A stretch of 64,000 bases of DNA from JABLTI01 sp035528035 (GCA_035528035.1 DATKZI010000026.1:192289-256288); one strand, 5' to 3'. Counted from the first letter of the stretch, positions 43,437 to 53,237 are shown. The notes: generated by a model from the sequence alone, not told the origin. Program-made: numbers and translations.

Positions 43437-45014
43437 TTATTTCTTTCTTTTTCGCAAAACAACTACAAGAATCGGGATAACAATTATGATAGACAAGAAA
43501 CTATAATACGGAGAGATCTTTCCTTCAGAAAATTTTGTAATAAAAGCATCACTTCCACCGTTAAGTGTACTATCATATGCATTATTTGTAGGAAAATCAC
43601 TTGAACTACTAGCTCCAGTGACATAACAGCTGCCATCATTAGTTAAAGCTATACATCCACCATAATCGTCAGAATTTCCTCCTAAAAAAGTACTCCAAAT
43701 AAGAGATCCACTGTTTGAGAATTTCACTACAAAAGCATCCGTTAGATTTCCATTAATTGTTTTATCATAGGCCTTCATAATTGGGAAATCATTTGATTTG
43801 GTATAACCAGTAATAAAACAACTGCCATCATCAGCAACAGCAATATCATTTGCAGTATCATACAAAGTCCCTCCGAGGTAAGTACTCCATAAAAGAGCAC
43901 CACTAGCTGAAAATCTAGTCACAAAAGCATCATATTCACCACCATTATATGAGTTATCGTAAGCATTGATCGTTATTGGGAAATTTTGAGAAACTGTACG
44001 TCCAATTGCAAAGCAACTACCATCTGTAGCAATAGTAATCCCAAAACCTTCCTCCATAGAACTTCCACCTAGAAAAGTGCTCCATAAAAGAGCACCACTA
44101 GCAGAAAATTTCGTAATAAAAACATCATAACCATTATGGGTATCATCATAGGCGTTTAAAATGGGGAAATTATTTGATAAGGTAAAACCTGTGACATAAC
44201 AAATTCCATCATTGAAAACTGCAATGTCCATTCCAGCATCCATATGATTACCCCCCAGGAAGGTGCTCCAAAGGAGAGTGCCAGTTGATGAAAATTTCGC
44301 TACAAAAGCATCTCCTAGACCACCATAGGTGCTATTGTAAGCATTCAATGTTGGAAAATTAGTGGAATAAGTCCAACCAGTAATATAACAACTACCATCA
44401 GAAGACACAGCAATACTTCTACCAATATTCCAATAATTACCACCAAAATAAGTACTCCATAGAAGAGTTCCATTTGAAGAGAATTTAGCTATAAAAATTT
44501 CATAATCACTACCGCTTTTTGTACTATTAAATGCATTGAAAGTAGGAAAATTAGTTGATAACGTACTTCCTATGATATAACAACTACCATCCAAAGCCAC
44601 AGCAAGACTATTTCCACCATCTGAATCATTACCTCCCAAATATGTACTCCAAAGGAGTGAATCACTTGCGGAAAATTTTGCTAGAAAAGCATCATTATTA
44701 CCACCATAAGTGCTATTAAAAGCATTCAAAGTAGGAAAGTCACTTGAAGATGTACCACCTGTTAAATAATAACTCCCATCACTAGCAAGAGCAATACTAC
44801 TTGCACCATCAATATTGTTACCACCTAGGAAAGAGCTATAACTTAAGCTAGGAGAATTAGTATTGAGAGTTAAAAAATGATCAGTACCTGTTTCTTGTTC
44901 GAGAGAAAGAACCAGACTATAAGGCAAAAATGCCAGTAAAATAATTAAGAAGAGCAACACTACTCTTTTAGAACTAATTGTGTTTAAAAGCTTACACAAA
45001 CAATCATCCCTCAA
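43437..45014 (-). CDS. SBBP-repeat beta-propeller surface protein
   Basis: A signal peptide (about residues 17-35) is followed by eight SBBP repeats (for example YSSFLGGNNIDGASSIALAS) and a C-terminal membrane helix with RKRKK tail. It is 525 residues long, similar to the other two SBBP proteins. The TTG at 45014 lies within the conserved upstream motif TTGAGGGATGATT, so translation might instead begin further in. It ends in lysine-rich cytoplasmic residues. Function unknown. Confidence 0.8.
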   Translation of the reverse strand: MRDDCLCKLLNTISSKRVVLLFLIILLAFLPYSLVLSLEQETGTDHFLTLNTNSPSLSYSSFLGGNNIDGASSIALASDGSYYLTGGTSSSDFPTLNAFNSTYGGNNDAFLAKFSASDSLLWSTYLGGNDSDGGNSLAVALDGSCYIIGSTLSTNFPTFNAFNSTKSGSDYEIFIAKFSSNGTLLWSTYFGGNYWNIGRSIAVSSDGSCYITGWTYSTNFPTLNAYNSTYGGLGDAFVAKFSSTGTLLWSTFLGGNHMDAGMDIAVFNDGICYVTGFTLSNNFPILNAYDDTHNGYDVFITKFSASGALLWSTFLGGSSMEEGFGITIATDGSCFAIGRTVSQNFPITINAYDNSYNGGEYDAFVTRFSASGALLWSTYLGGTLYDTANDIAVADDGSCFITGYTKSNDFPIMKAYDKTINGNLTDAFVVKFSNSGSLIWSTFLGGNSDDYGGCIALTNDGSCYVTGASSSSDFPTNNAYDSTLNGGSDAFITKFSEGKISPYYSFLSIIIVIPILVVVLRKRKK

Positions 45015-45094
45015 ATTAATAAAATATTATAAGGGTAAAAAGTTTGCGGAAAATTAACTTTAATTAAAGTCTAATTTTTAAAAAAAATTGAAAA

Positions 45095-45112
45095 GTAGCG
45101 ATTACTCGTTAC
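45095..45112. repeat. GTAGCG/CGTTAC hairpin repeat
   Basis: GTAGCG (45095-45100) and CGTTAC (45107-45112) pair with one G-T. It is a member of a small family of intergenic hairpins in this region and lies between two divergent genes, so it cannot be a terminator here. Confidence 0.4.
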
Positions 45113-45251
45113 AAAAGTAATTTTAATATTAAAAAAAAGAGCGGAAAAAGCTATTTTTACATCTTCAATTGAATAATATTGGTCAAATGATATTTCTAAG
45201 AGGTAGTTGATTCACTCGAAATATTTTTAAATTTCGAGTGAATACTATCTT

Positions 45252-45509
45252 TTGAGTGAAATGAGTGATACAAAAGAACACATCCTAAAAATAGGTTCGA
45301 AAGGAGAAATTTTCCCACCAAAAGAAGTGCGTGAAGAACTAGGGTTGGAGAAGAATCAACCAATTATTTTAACCATACACAACAACTTGTTAATTATACG
45401 AAAACTCTATTCAATAGAAGAACTTCTAGCGCAACCAACAAAAGTAACCATTAGTATGCATGCATGGAAACAATTTCGGAAGCAGCTATCAAAGGATGCT
45501 GAAACATGA
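45252..45509 (+). CDS. AbrB/SpoVT-type antitoxin of toxin-antitoxin pair 1
   Basis: The first half has the swapped-hairpin AbrB pattern (ILKIGSKGEIFPPKEVREELG, residues about 10-30, followed by PIILTIHNNLLIIRKL). The second half is a helical region that would neutralise the toxin. TTG at 45252 or ATG at 45261 can serve as start. The PIN toxin gene overlaps it by 4 bases (ATGA), the standard translational coupling. It should bind its own promoter. It is a typical archaeal VapB-like partner. Confidence 0.85.
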   Translation: MSEMSDTKEHILKIGSKGEIFPPKEVREELGLEKNQPIILTIHNNLLIIRKLYSIEELLAQPTKVTISMHAWKQFRKQLSKDAET

Positions 45510-46003
45510 AGAAAATTCTGTTGGATACAACGTACTTCCTTCCTTTTATTGGAATTACAATAGAAGGTATGGATCCATTGCTTGTCCAAAAAATGGCCGC
45601 TGGAAATGGCAATCAGGTTCAACTCTCTGAAATAACTCTATTTGAACTAGCAGCAAAAGGAGCGAAAATAGCAACTGATACAGTGTTAACCTATCAAGAG
45701 GTGGTGAGAGGACTAGATACACTGAGATATGATAAACGATTACACATACAATCATGGACAAGTAATCCGACAATTTTAGAATTAGCTTATGCTTTTCGTG
45801 CTTTTCATGCAGATTTTATTGATTGTCTGATCTTAGCAACAGCTGTTTGTTCCTCGGAAATATATGCTACATATGATGATGAAGTATTCAATAAAATAGT
45901 CGAGAATAAAAAAGCAATTGCGACAATTACAACCATAAACCCACAATTTAGCTTTTGGTTTGAGGATCTATCAAAAGAGAGCATACCACTGAAAAAGAGC
46001 TAA
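45506..46003 (+). CDS. PIN-domain toxin (VapC-like) of pair 1
   Basis: The 165-residue protein begins with the PIN motif ILLDTTYFLPF (Asp7), has FELAAKG with its acidic residue and the late acidic group in HADFIDCLILATA and TYDDEVF. These four acids bind Mg ions for RNA cleavage. It is predicted to cut tRNA or rRNA and slow growth unless held by the antitoxin upstream. Confidence 0.87.
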   Translation: MKKILLDTTYFLPFIGITIEGMDPLLVQKMAAGNGNQVQLSEITLFELAAKGAKIATDTVLTYQEVVRGLDTLRYDKRLHIQSWTSNPTILELAYAFRAFHADFIDCLILATAVCSSEIYATYDDEVFNKIVENKKAIATITTINPQFSFWFEDLSKESIPLKKS

Positions 46004-46138
46004 TCAAACCACTAGATGTGATTGAATTAATTTTTTTGGTGTATTCTATAATAAAGCCGGTTGTTACAGCAACATCCTTCACTTCAAAAATTAAGTTTAT
46101 GACTATGAAAAATTAAATGAAAAAAAAAATAATTGAAA

Positions 46139-46206
46139 TGTAGCGCGAAGACACGCTACAAAAAAGAACCTTAAACCTACTACGCGCCACTGCGCTCGCG
46201 TTCAGT
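46139..46206. repeat. Relic A of the ESCRT-III 3' end with hairpin
   Basis: The perfect hairpin TGTAGCG-CGAAGACA-CGCTACA (46139-46160) is followed by a minus-strand reading ERERSGA and stop (46206-46180), identical to the last seven residues of ESCRT-III at 53272. The spacing from hairpin to stop is 20 bases here and 15 at the real gene. It lies on the left of toxin-antitoxin pair 2. Confidence 0.7.
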
Positions 46207-46306
46207 CTTCCATGAAATCTATCCAATTTCAAGAATTTGTCGACTCAGAACAGAATAAAATGAGTAGACTTTTATACCAAGGTAGATAAGTATATAATGA
46301 TTTATT

Positions 46307-46591
46307 ATGGCTGTCATAAAAATATCCGATAAAAAAGCACTGGATGAATTGCAGGCAAGACTAATCCTACAGCTAGGACGAAAGATAACTTTACAAGAAA
46401 TCATAGACCTTTGTGTGGAATTTGCCAGTAGTAATTTTGAGGAAATAGTAGCAAAAGCTGCAAATACTCCCCGATTAACAAAAGACCGTGCACAGAAGAT
46501 CATTAAAAATTTAGAACAACTAAAGGGAACACCATATGATCCGAAAGCAAAATTGCCAACCAAGGACGATGAAGAGATCTACTCACTCTAA
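46307..46591 (+). CDS. Antitoxin-like protein of toxin-antitoxin pair 2
   Basis: The 94-residue protein starts with VIKISDKKALDELQARLILQ and KITLQEIIDLCVEFA, compatible with a ribbon-helix-helix dimer, then a helical, Lys-rich tail ending DDEEIYSL that would wrap the toxin. I cannot name its family with certainty. The PIN gene follows 20 bases later with a GAAAGGGG ribosome site. A TATA-like AAGTATATAAT stretch lies about 25 bases upstream. Confidence 0.75.
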   Translation: MAVIKISDKKALDELQARLILQLGRKITLQEIIDLCVEFASSNFEEIVAKAANTPRLTKDRAQKIIKNLEQLKGTPYDPKAKLPTKDDEEIYSL

Positions 46592-46611
46592 CGAAAGGGG
46601 AAAAAGGAATA

Positions 46612-47043
46612 ATGGCAATTTTACTGGACACTGGGTTTTTAACAGGAATAAGTCATCCAATGGATGAACAATATTCCACAAGTGCAAGAATATTAGGGGA
46701 AATGAGCGAAGGAAAATATGGATTAATTTATACAACACCATTAGTGATAGCAGAAACAGCGACACTCCTCCTCATACGATCAAGGAACAATCGAGTAGTA
46801 GTGGAAAATTTTTACTCGTATCTCTACGGGGAGGAAAAATTCATTCGAATATTACCATGGAATACACAAATAGAAGAATTAACATGGGCCATGTTTAGAG
46901 AAATAAATAAAGACACAAGAGAAAAGAAAAATTATGTGAGCTTTGTAGATGCCGCAAATATCGCTTACTGTCGGCAATACCAAATACAATACATCGCATC
47001 ATTCGACAGTCATTTTGATGCATTCCTGATACGAATTCACTAA
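46612..47043 (+). CDS. PIN-domain toxin of pair 2
   Basis: The 143-residue protein has the PIN acids in ILLDTGFL (Asp7), IAETATLL, SFVDAANIAYC and ASFDSHFDAF. It belongs to the VapC-like ribonucleases. The arrangement with a short upstream antitoxin gene supports this. The pair is bracketed by two direct relics of the ESCRT-III 3' end (46139-46206 and 47075-47172), which suggests that it arrived by a site-specific or homologous integration. Confidence 0.85.
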   Translation: MAILLDTGFLTGISHPMDEQYSTSARILGEMSEGKYGLIYTTPLVIAETATLLLIRSRNNRVVVENFYSYLYGEEKFIRILPWNTQIEELTWAMFREINKDTREKKNYVSFVDAANIAYCRQYQIQYIASFDSHFDAFLIRIH

Positions 47044-47074
47044 ACAAAAGAAACGAATTTTTAAAGATGAGAGA

Positions 47075-47172
47075 GTTGCAGCGAGAAGAAAAAAAACTCG
47101 CCACAAAAACAATTTGTTCCTACGTACTGCTGCACTCGCGTTCGATTGTCTTTTTGAGCTCGGAGAGTTCGA
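47075..47172. repeat. Relic B of the ESCRT-III 3' end with degenerate hairpin
   Basis: A weak hairpin (GCGAG...CTCGC) is followed, after 16 bases, by a minus-strand reading ELKKTIERECSST and stop (47161-47120). This matches ELRKKIERERSGA and stop, the end of ESCRT-III. Orientation is the same as relic A and the real gene. Confidence 0.65.
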
Positions 47173-47452
47173 ACCAATGGTATTGCTTTCTTATTCATCT
47201 TTTTAATTTAGGGAATACTAAATATAATTCTCCTTTTTTTCTTTTCTTTTTCTATAAATTCTAAAACCAATAAAAATAACAAGCTTGAATTAACATAAAA
47301 ATTTTCTAAATATCTCCATTACCTCGAAAATAAAATCAGGTAAAAGGAAATCACTGCTCTAGAGATATTGAATTTTTGTAGAGTTTTATAAAAATTTAAA
47401 AAAAACTTGCACGTTTGATAATAGGGGAAACATTAAAAGGAGAAATTCAAAT

Positions 47453-48568
47453 TTGAGCATTAAAAAATTAGATTCTCTTGCGCTTCTATTAGTCTTTTCT
47501 TTATGTTTATTCAATATTCAATTCACTGAATCTTTAGCAACGACTGGTGATGATATTCAATTTACAAAATTGTGTGAAATTTCTACAGGAGGAAGAACAG
47601 ATTATATTGAAATTGTTGACAATTATTGTTTCGTTTTTGATTTCGAAAAAGGATTGATGAGTTATGATATAGAAAATCCCGAAGAACCAATCTTACTTGA
47701 TACATTGGCTTTTAGTAATACTGTTGATCCCATAGTCAAAGGTGGTCATGATTTCATTATTACAGAAGATATTGCCATTGTTGATTTCATGCATGCTGGG
47801 ATCAAATTTGTTAATATTTCTAATCCCTCTGAGCTTACAGTAATTGGCGGTTATTACAGTGGATCAAATGAATATTACAGGATAGATTGTTGGGAAAACA
47901 GGATTTATTGTGCAAAAGCTGAGGGTGGGCTTGAAGTGTTTGAATTTTTTGACAATTATACTATAAATAGTATTGGCAGTTATTCAATTGGACATATAAT
48001 GTCTCATATCGAATGCCTCCAAGAGGATATGGTCTATATTGCAGACTATGATCGAAGTGGAGATCTTCTCTTAAATGTTAGCAATCCTCAAAATATTACT
48101 GAATTACAGGTATTTGATTGGATGGCTGGTAATATTTTATTTCAAGATAATCTAATGTATGCTCTAATAATAAGACCAGATAATGAAGGATTACGAATTT
48201 ATAATAATAGCAACCCTCTAAATCCAGTACTATTAGGAGAAGTAAAAGGATTTGAAGCTTCTTCACCATTACTTGAGAATAACTATCTCTATTTAGCAGG
48301 AACAAGGGGTTTACAAATTATAGATGTAGAAGATACATCAAATCCCCGGGAAATTGCACAATATTATGAAGGAGGAATAGCCTATTTGAATTTAGCTAAA
48401 AAAGGTAATATTATTGGATTGGTAGATTATGAAGATACTTGGTATTTAATTCAAATAGAAGATCTGGAACCTTCTGGGAATGCAAGCATCCTTGGATTAA
48501 GTTTTTCATTCCTTTTTGTGAATTTAATTATGGGAACTTTGTTAAAAATTTATAAAAAAAAGGAGTAA
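47453..48568 (+). CDS. LVIVD-repeat surface protein, divergent member
   Basis: The only LVIVD-type gene on the plus strand in the window. It has a signal peptide (about residues 8-28), LVIVD-like repeats (GIKFVNISNPSEL, GLQIIDVEDTSNPREIAQYY) and a C-terminal helix with lysine-rich end. The repeats are more decayed than those at 34100 and 50464. It starts at TTG with AAAGGAG (47436-47442) upstream. Its C-terminal part resembles the other LVIVD proteins only in architecture. The role is unknown. Confidence 0.7.
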   Translation: MSIKKLDSLALLLVFSLCLFNIQFTESLATTGDDIQFTKLCEISTGGRTDYIEIVDNYCFVFDFEKGLMSYDIENPEEPILLDTLAFSNTVDPIVKGGHDFIITEDIAIVDFMHAGIKFVNISNPSELTVIGGYYSGSNEYYRIDCWENRIYCAKAEGGLEVFEFFDNYTINSIGSYSIGHIMSHIECLQEDMVYIADYDRSGDLLLNVSNPQNITELQVFDWMAGNILFQDNLMYALIIRPDNEGLRIYNNSNPLNPVLLGEVKGFEASSPLLENNYLYLAGTRGLQIIDVEDTSNPREIAQYYEGGIAYLNLAKKGNIIGLVDYEDTWYLIQIEDLEPSGNASILGLSFSFLFVNLIMGTLLKIYKKKE

Positions 48569-48685
48569 AGAAATTATAGCAAATTTAACATTATTACAAA
48601 TTTTTTTTATTTAAATTTTCTATTCTTTCATTCTACGCCTGAAAAAATCACAAGGATTTTTTTTGAAAAAAGATTTAAAAAAATA

Positions 48686-48701
48686 ATAGCTGTAACGCTA
48701 T
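48686..48701. repeat. Short hairpin repeat ATAGC/GCTAT
   Basis: ATAGC, loop TGTAAC, GCTAT, with further A/T pairs, lies between two convergent genes and resembles the GTAGCG hairpin family but is diverged. It may act as a terminator for one of them. Confidence 0.35.
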
Positions 48702-48723
48702 TAAAAGCTATAAAGAAAAAAAT

Positions 48724-50310
48724 TCACTTCTTCCTTTTTCGCATTATAAATACTAGAATGGGTAATATCAAAACAAATCCTAAGAAATCAGAAGCAGAAA
48801 CTCTTTGTTGTGGTATATTGAATTTAGTAATAAAAACATCGCCTAATCCACTATAAACATCATCAAATGCATCTATTATGGGAAAATTGTTTGACCAAGT
48901 TGAACCTGATACATAACAATTGTTTTCATTATTAATAGCAATCCCATATCCTGCATCACTAGAATTTCCTCCAAGAAATGTACTCCAAAGAATAGAGCCG
49001 CTGGACGAGAATTTTGTTATATAAGAGTCATATCCACCGTTACAAGTGTTATCATATGCATTTAACATTGGAAAATCAAATGAAAATGTATATCCTATAA
49101 TATAACAGCTATCATCATTAGCAACAACAATACCAATACCATATTCCTCCTCATTTCCTCCTAAGTAGGTACTCCAGAGGAGAGAACCACTCGTCGAGAG
49201 TTTTAGAACAAACGCTTCACCTAAACCACCATAGGTACTATTAAAAGCATTCAGAGTAGGGAAATTATTTGATCCTGTACATCCTGTCACAAAACAATTG
49301 TTATCAGAATCTAATGCAATTCCACTTCCATATTCATTTCCATTTCCTCCAAGATAAGTACTCCAAAGAAGCTCACCATCAGAGGAAAATTTTGAAATAG
49401 TAACATCCGTCTGACCATTTAATGTATTATCATAGGCATCCTTTGTGGGGAAATTAACAGATCTTGTACCACCTGTTACTAAGCAGCTATTATCATTAGC
49501 AACAGCAATCTCATAACCATAATCGTTTTCATTTCCTCCTAAGAAAGTGCTCCAGAGAAGAGAACCACTTGGAGAGAATTTAGTAACAAAAGCATCATAA
49601 TTGCCACTAAATGTGCTATTATAAGCGTTCAAAATTGGAAAATCACTTGAATTTGTCGATCCAACTACATAACAACTGTCATCAGTTCCTAAAGCTATTC
49701 CTCTACATAAATCTCCATTACAACCGCCAAGATAGGTACTCCAGAGGAGATAACCACTAGAAGAGAATTTCGTTACAAAACCATCTCCATTGCCACTTAA
49801 ATTATCATTAATAGCTTCCTTTATAGGGAAATCACTTGAGTCAGTCCATCCTGTTACATAACAACATCCATCATTGGCAACAGCAATACTATGAGCCACT
49901 TCATCTTTATTACCACCTAAGAAAGTACTCCAAAGTAATAAACCATCAGCAGAGAATTTAGTAATAAAGACATCCCCAAAATACGAATCACTAGCACCAT
50001 TGTAGGTAATATCATAAGCATTCAAAACGGGGAAATTTGCTGAACAAGTGGAACCAGTTACAAAGTAACTTCCATCTTGTCCAAGGGCAATATCAAATCC
50101 TCTATCAGTATCATTCCCTCCAAGATAAGTACTAAAACTTACGCTAGGAGAATCTTTATTCAATCGGAAAGAATAACTAGTATTAACCTCTTGGCCACAT
50201 GATAGGACTATATAATAAGGCAAACAAACCAACGATATAAGTAAAAGGAACATTGTGGTTCTTTTAAAAATTGTTTTATGTAGAAATGTACACAAATAAT
50301 CATCCCTCAA
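48724..50310 (-). CDS. SBBP-repeat beta-propeller surface protein
   Basis: The 528-residue protein has a signal peptide (about residues 15-35), eight or so SBBP repeats (FSTYLGGNDTDRGFDIALGQ is typical) and an anchor helix with RKRKK end. It is the third SBBP paralogue. The TTG at 50310 lies within the shared element TTGAGGGATGATT. It would be displayed on the cell surface. Function unknown. Confidence 0.8.
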   Translation of the reverse strand: MRDDYLCTFLHKTIFKRTTMFLLLISLVCLPYYIVLSCGQEVNTSYSFRLNKDSPSVSFSTYLGGNDTDRGFDIALGQDGSYFVTGSTCSANFPVLNAYDITYNGASDSYFGDVFITKFSADGLLLWSTFLGGNKDEVAHSIAVANDGCCYVTGWTDSSDFPIKEAINDNLSGNGDGFVTKFSSSGYLLWSTYLGGCNGDLCRGIALGTDDSCYVVGSTNSSDFPILNAYNSTFSGNYDAFVTKFSPSGSLLWSTFLGGNENDYGYEIAVANDNSCLVTGGTRSVNFPTKDAYDNTLNGQTDVTISKFSSDGELLWSTYLGGNGNEYGSGIALDSDNNCFVTGCTGSNNFPTLNAFNSTYGGLGEAFVLKLSTSGSLLWSTYLGGNEEEYGIGIVVANDDSCYIIGYTFSFDFPMLNAYDNTCNGGYDSYITKFSSSGSILWSTFLGGNSSDAGYGIAINNENNCYVSGSTWSNNFPIIDAFDDVYSGLGDVFITKFNIPQQRVSASDFLGFVLILPILVFIMRKRKK

Positions 50311-50424
50311 ATAATTAGTGTTCTAAAAGAGTAAAAAGGTTATGGAAAAAAATCTCTAATTACTAAAATATATAAAATATCTAACAAAAAGTAAAAATTG
50401 AAAAACAAAAAAATAATTGAAGGG

Positions 50425-50444
50425 TAGCGCTTTTAGACGCTACA
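50425..50444. repeat. GTAGCG/CGCTAC hairpin repeat
   Basis: GTAGCG (50425-50430), loop CTTTTAGA, CGCTAC (50439-50444), perfect 6-bp arms, 19 bases after the LVIVD gene's stop. The right arm and following CAAAAAAACAATAGTGATGAA match the element at 32578. Confidence 0.5.
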
Positions 50445-50463
50445 AAAAAACAATAGTGATGAA

Positions 50464-51729
50464 CTAGCTACTACTGATTTTCTTTCTTTTATAAAGTATA
50501 ACGATTGTTATAATAATTACTACTCCTAGCGAGGGGACAAGTATCATCGCAATAATTTGTCCTGGAGGTCTCCCAGTGGTGTCCAAGAATGTCATATTTA
50601 AAATCATAATTCCCAAGAGAACATCTTGAAGGAATAGATAGGTATCATGAACATAAACACCATAAAGCAAATAAGCACCTGAGTATTGACCAATTAAGGT
50701 TGGATTTGCCGATTCAGAAAAATCGAGCATATATAAGCTTGTAGCTCCACCAGATTCAAAGACATATTGCTCTTTTACAAAGGTACCGCTTACAATTTCT
50801 TCGTTTCCGTGTTCACCAATAGGTTGTTCTGTATTGCCATAGAAATGACTGACCAAATGTGGATGCGAGGTGTTTGTTATATCTAGGATAAAAAGTCCAT
50901 GTTCTTCCGTACCCAGATAGGCATAAGAACTATTTACTGTTATGCTTAAGCCAAACATTTCGGGATATTCTGAGTTTTCATAATACCCTATTTTAACCGG
51001 ATTCATTGGATCACTTACATCAATAACCACTAAGGCACTATCAGTTCTATTACTGTTTGCAATAAAAATGATCGATCCCTTTTGTACGATATCCCGGGTA
51101 TCAATATTTGTCTTGTACGAGCTAATTTCAAATGGGTTTGTTGGATCTGTTATGTTCACAATAACCAAGCCATTATTTTCTGCAGCTAAATACGCATAGT
51201 TTCCTTGAAGCACTATTTTTCGTACGGGATTAGTAGTGTTACATTGTCCTACTTTAGTAATATTCGCAAGATCACTTATATTGATGATCTCTAATCCACT
51301 AGAAGTGCCAAGAAACAAATAATCGTCTCCTAATGCTAAGGTATTCATTCTACCAGTCTCTACAGGATATTCTGCTACAAAAGTCGGATTGCTAATATTA
51401 CTAACATCAATAATTGTGGGACTGTAGCCTATAATACTAAAGATATAATTGTCTCGCATAGCAAAGCCTAACCCACGAGTTGTCTTATTAGAAGGGTACC
51501 GAGCTAAGGGGGTAAATTCTACTGTAGGGGTTGAGGTACCATTTTGATTTGCTTCAACATTTAGTCCTTCTTTATTTGCAATCGGAAGATAACAAGTTAC
51601 TAAAAAAATATTTGAGAACCAAAGCAAGCAACAGAAAAATAAAACGCTAAAGATTTTACTTTCGCTATTAATTTTTCCACTTTTTAAAAAGCTTGGTTTT
51701 CTTGACTGGTTCTTTCTTTTATTCATCAT
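50464..51729 (-). CDS. LVIVD-repeat surface protein (first copy, in intact cassette)
   Basis: The 421-residue protein has an N-terminal basic stretch and signal/anchor (about residues 27-50), LVIVD repeats (LVIVNITDPTNP, LVVIDVSDPMNP) and a C-terminal helix with KRKKISS tail. Identity to the 34100 copy is high. It follows the Ig-like gene by 27 bases, giving the intact two-gene cassette. ATG at 51729. Confidence 0.8.
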   Translation of the reverse strand: MMNKRKNQSRKPSFLKSGKINSESKIFSVLFFCCLLWFSNIFLVTCYLPIANKEGLNVEANQNGTSTPTVEFTPLARYPSNKTTRGLGFAMRDNYIFSIIGYSPTIIDVSNISNPTFVAEYPVETGRMNTLALGDDYLFLGTSSGLEIINISDLANITKVGQCNTTNPVRKIVLQGNYAYLAAENNGLVIVNITDPTNPFEISSYKTNIDTRDIVQKGSIIFIANSNRTDSALVVIDVSDPMNPVKIGYYENSEYPEMFGLSITVNSSYAYLGTEEHGLFILDITNTSHPHLVSHFYGNTEQPIGEHGNEEIVSGTFVKEQYVFESGGATSLYMLDFSESANPTLIGQYSGAYLLYGVYVHDTYLFLQDVLLGIMILNMTFLDTTGRPPGQIIAMILVPSLGVVIIITIVILYKRKKISSS

Positions 51730-51756
51730 ATTACTTTCATCCTTTATCTCAGTCTT

Positions 51757-52986
51757 CTATGAAACAAGTTTGAATTCTACTTTAACCCATTCACTGAAAA
51801 ATGTATCAACAGTAGTTGTTCTATCATCTACATATTCAATGTTACATCTAAATTTTATCCCTATCGTTTGACCAATAAGATTAATATCATTATCAAAACG
51901 ATAGAACACTGAATGTCGGCTTATTGCATCATATGCATAATTTAGTTTACCATCAGGATATAAAGTATTTTGACCATTTGGTTCTAAGCTTCTATAATTA
52001 ATATCAACTGAAGTAGCTCCAACATATCCAGTATCAAATGGATTAGTATTTCCTTCTCTGAGTTCACCAATTACATGATTTTGGATTTTACTAACTACAA
52101 AACCACCAATTGTTCCTAGACCTAAAAATCCAGTTAATGTGCTAATTGCTCCTGAAAGTAGGTCAATTCCTAAATCAGTTGCAGCAACTTTATCTGGTGT
52201 TTGAAAATTAGGCCAAAACGATCGGTCATCAGGATGGTCATCCACAATTATTCCTATGGAATTATCTGCCAAACCTGTGTTGCTTTCATCCATTTCAAAA
52301 TTAAGCTCAATTAGGGTGCCCTTAGGAGCATAGAATGGTCTTTCAACTAAATCGTAATCTAAACGATAGTTATCTTTGCAATAATACATTGTTACAACAT
52401 CAAGAGAGCAACCTAGAGTATCACCGATATAGTCAAATAAAATTGAATCAGCTGTTATTTGCATGACGATAACAAATCGATCAGTTTCAATTATTGTATA
52501 AGCAAGTGGTGCTGCAAAATCATGTTCATATCCATCGTCCATATATGCACTTGGATGTAAATAGTTCTGGGTTTCTACCTTGTATCCAATAGTGTATGAC
52601 TGTATTCTAGTACGTTCATTACCAGCATTATCTTTAGCAATTACCTTAACAGTATGGATGGATTTATCGTCATAAATACTTGTATCCCAAGAATAATCGC
52701 AATAATTACTATTAACAGTTTTTTTCCAAACATTATCTATGTAGAGTTTTATAGAACTCACTCCTGAATCAAAATCAATTGCTACAACTTCTACAGCTAC
52801 TTTATGACTAACAATATCTTCAGATGGTGTTAATACAATATAAGGGGCAATTGTATCATCATCCCCACCACCATTACTTGGATCACCTGGATCCAAGTCA
52901 AAAGCATTAACAAATCCTGTTACTGATAGAGTTATCAGTAAGAAGGCAAAGAGATAGTTTAAAAATATTTTTTTCAAAAAGGTCAT
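51757..52986 (-). CDS. Secreted Ig-like domain protein, first gene of the LVIVD cassette
   Basis: The 409-residue protein starts MTFLKKIFLNYLFAFLLI, a signal peptide, after which comes an Ig-like region (SHKVAVEVVAIDFDSGVSS, then IHTVKVIAKDNAGNE) and a C-terminal half of unknown fold. No C-terminal anchor is seen. The frame is open for 27 further codons upstream, but the signal peptide fixes the start at 52986. Fragments of its 3' end lie at 35381-35657 and 33947-34084, always next to an LVIVD gene. It is probably a secreted partner of the LVIVD protein. Confidence 0.75.
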   Translation of the reverse strand: MTFLKKIFLNYLFAFLLITLSVTGFVNAFDLDPGDPSNGGGDDDTIAPYIVLTPSEDIVSHKVAVEVVAIDFDSGVSSIKLYIDNVWKKTVNSNYCDYSWDTSIYDDKSIHTVKVIAKDNAGNERTRIQSYTIGYKVETQNYLHPSAYMDDGYEHDFAAPLAYTIIETDRFVIVMQITADSILFDYIGDTLGCSLDVVTMYYCKDNYRLDYDLVERPFYAPKGTLIELNFEMDESNTGLADNSIGIIVDDHPDDRSFWPNFQTPDKVAATDLGIDLLSGAISTLTGFLGLGTIGGFVVSKIQNHVIGELREGNTNPFDTGYVGATSVDINYRSLEPNGQNTLYPDGKLNYAYDAISRHSVFYRFDNDINLIGQTIGIKFRCNIEYVDDRTTTVDTFFSEWVKVEFKLVS

Positions 52987-53237
52987 AATAATTTCTACCT
53001 CATTTCCAATTTCGAAAAGGACGTCTCTCTCAAATGTTCTCTCTCGAAAGATAATCCTATTTTTCAAATAGACGTTCTGCGCGGAGGTATAAAAAGCTTG
53101 CTTGTATGCATATGAACTGAGTAAATAGTGCTTCTCTTAGCGATAAAAAGAATTAGTAAAGGAATTGATACTCACTGGAAGTTGTTCAATTTGGATGGAT
53201 GGACATCCTATCGGAAAAAACTAAAAATAAGTAAAAG

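Noticed and set aside
45252..46003. Toxin-antitoxin pair 1 as part of the Cas-related system
   Set aside because: It is a standard AbrB-PIN module 8 kb away, with no shared operator motif.
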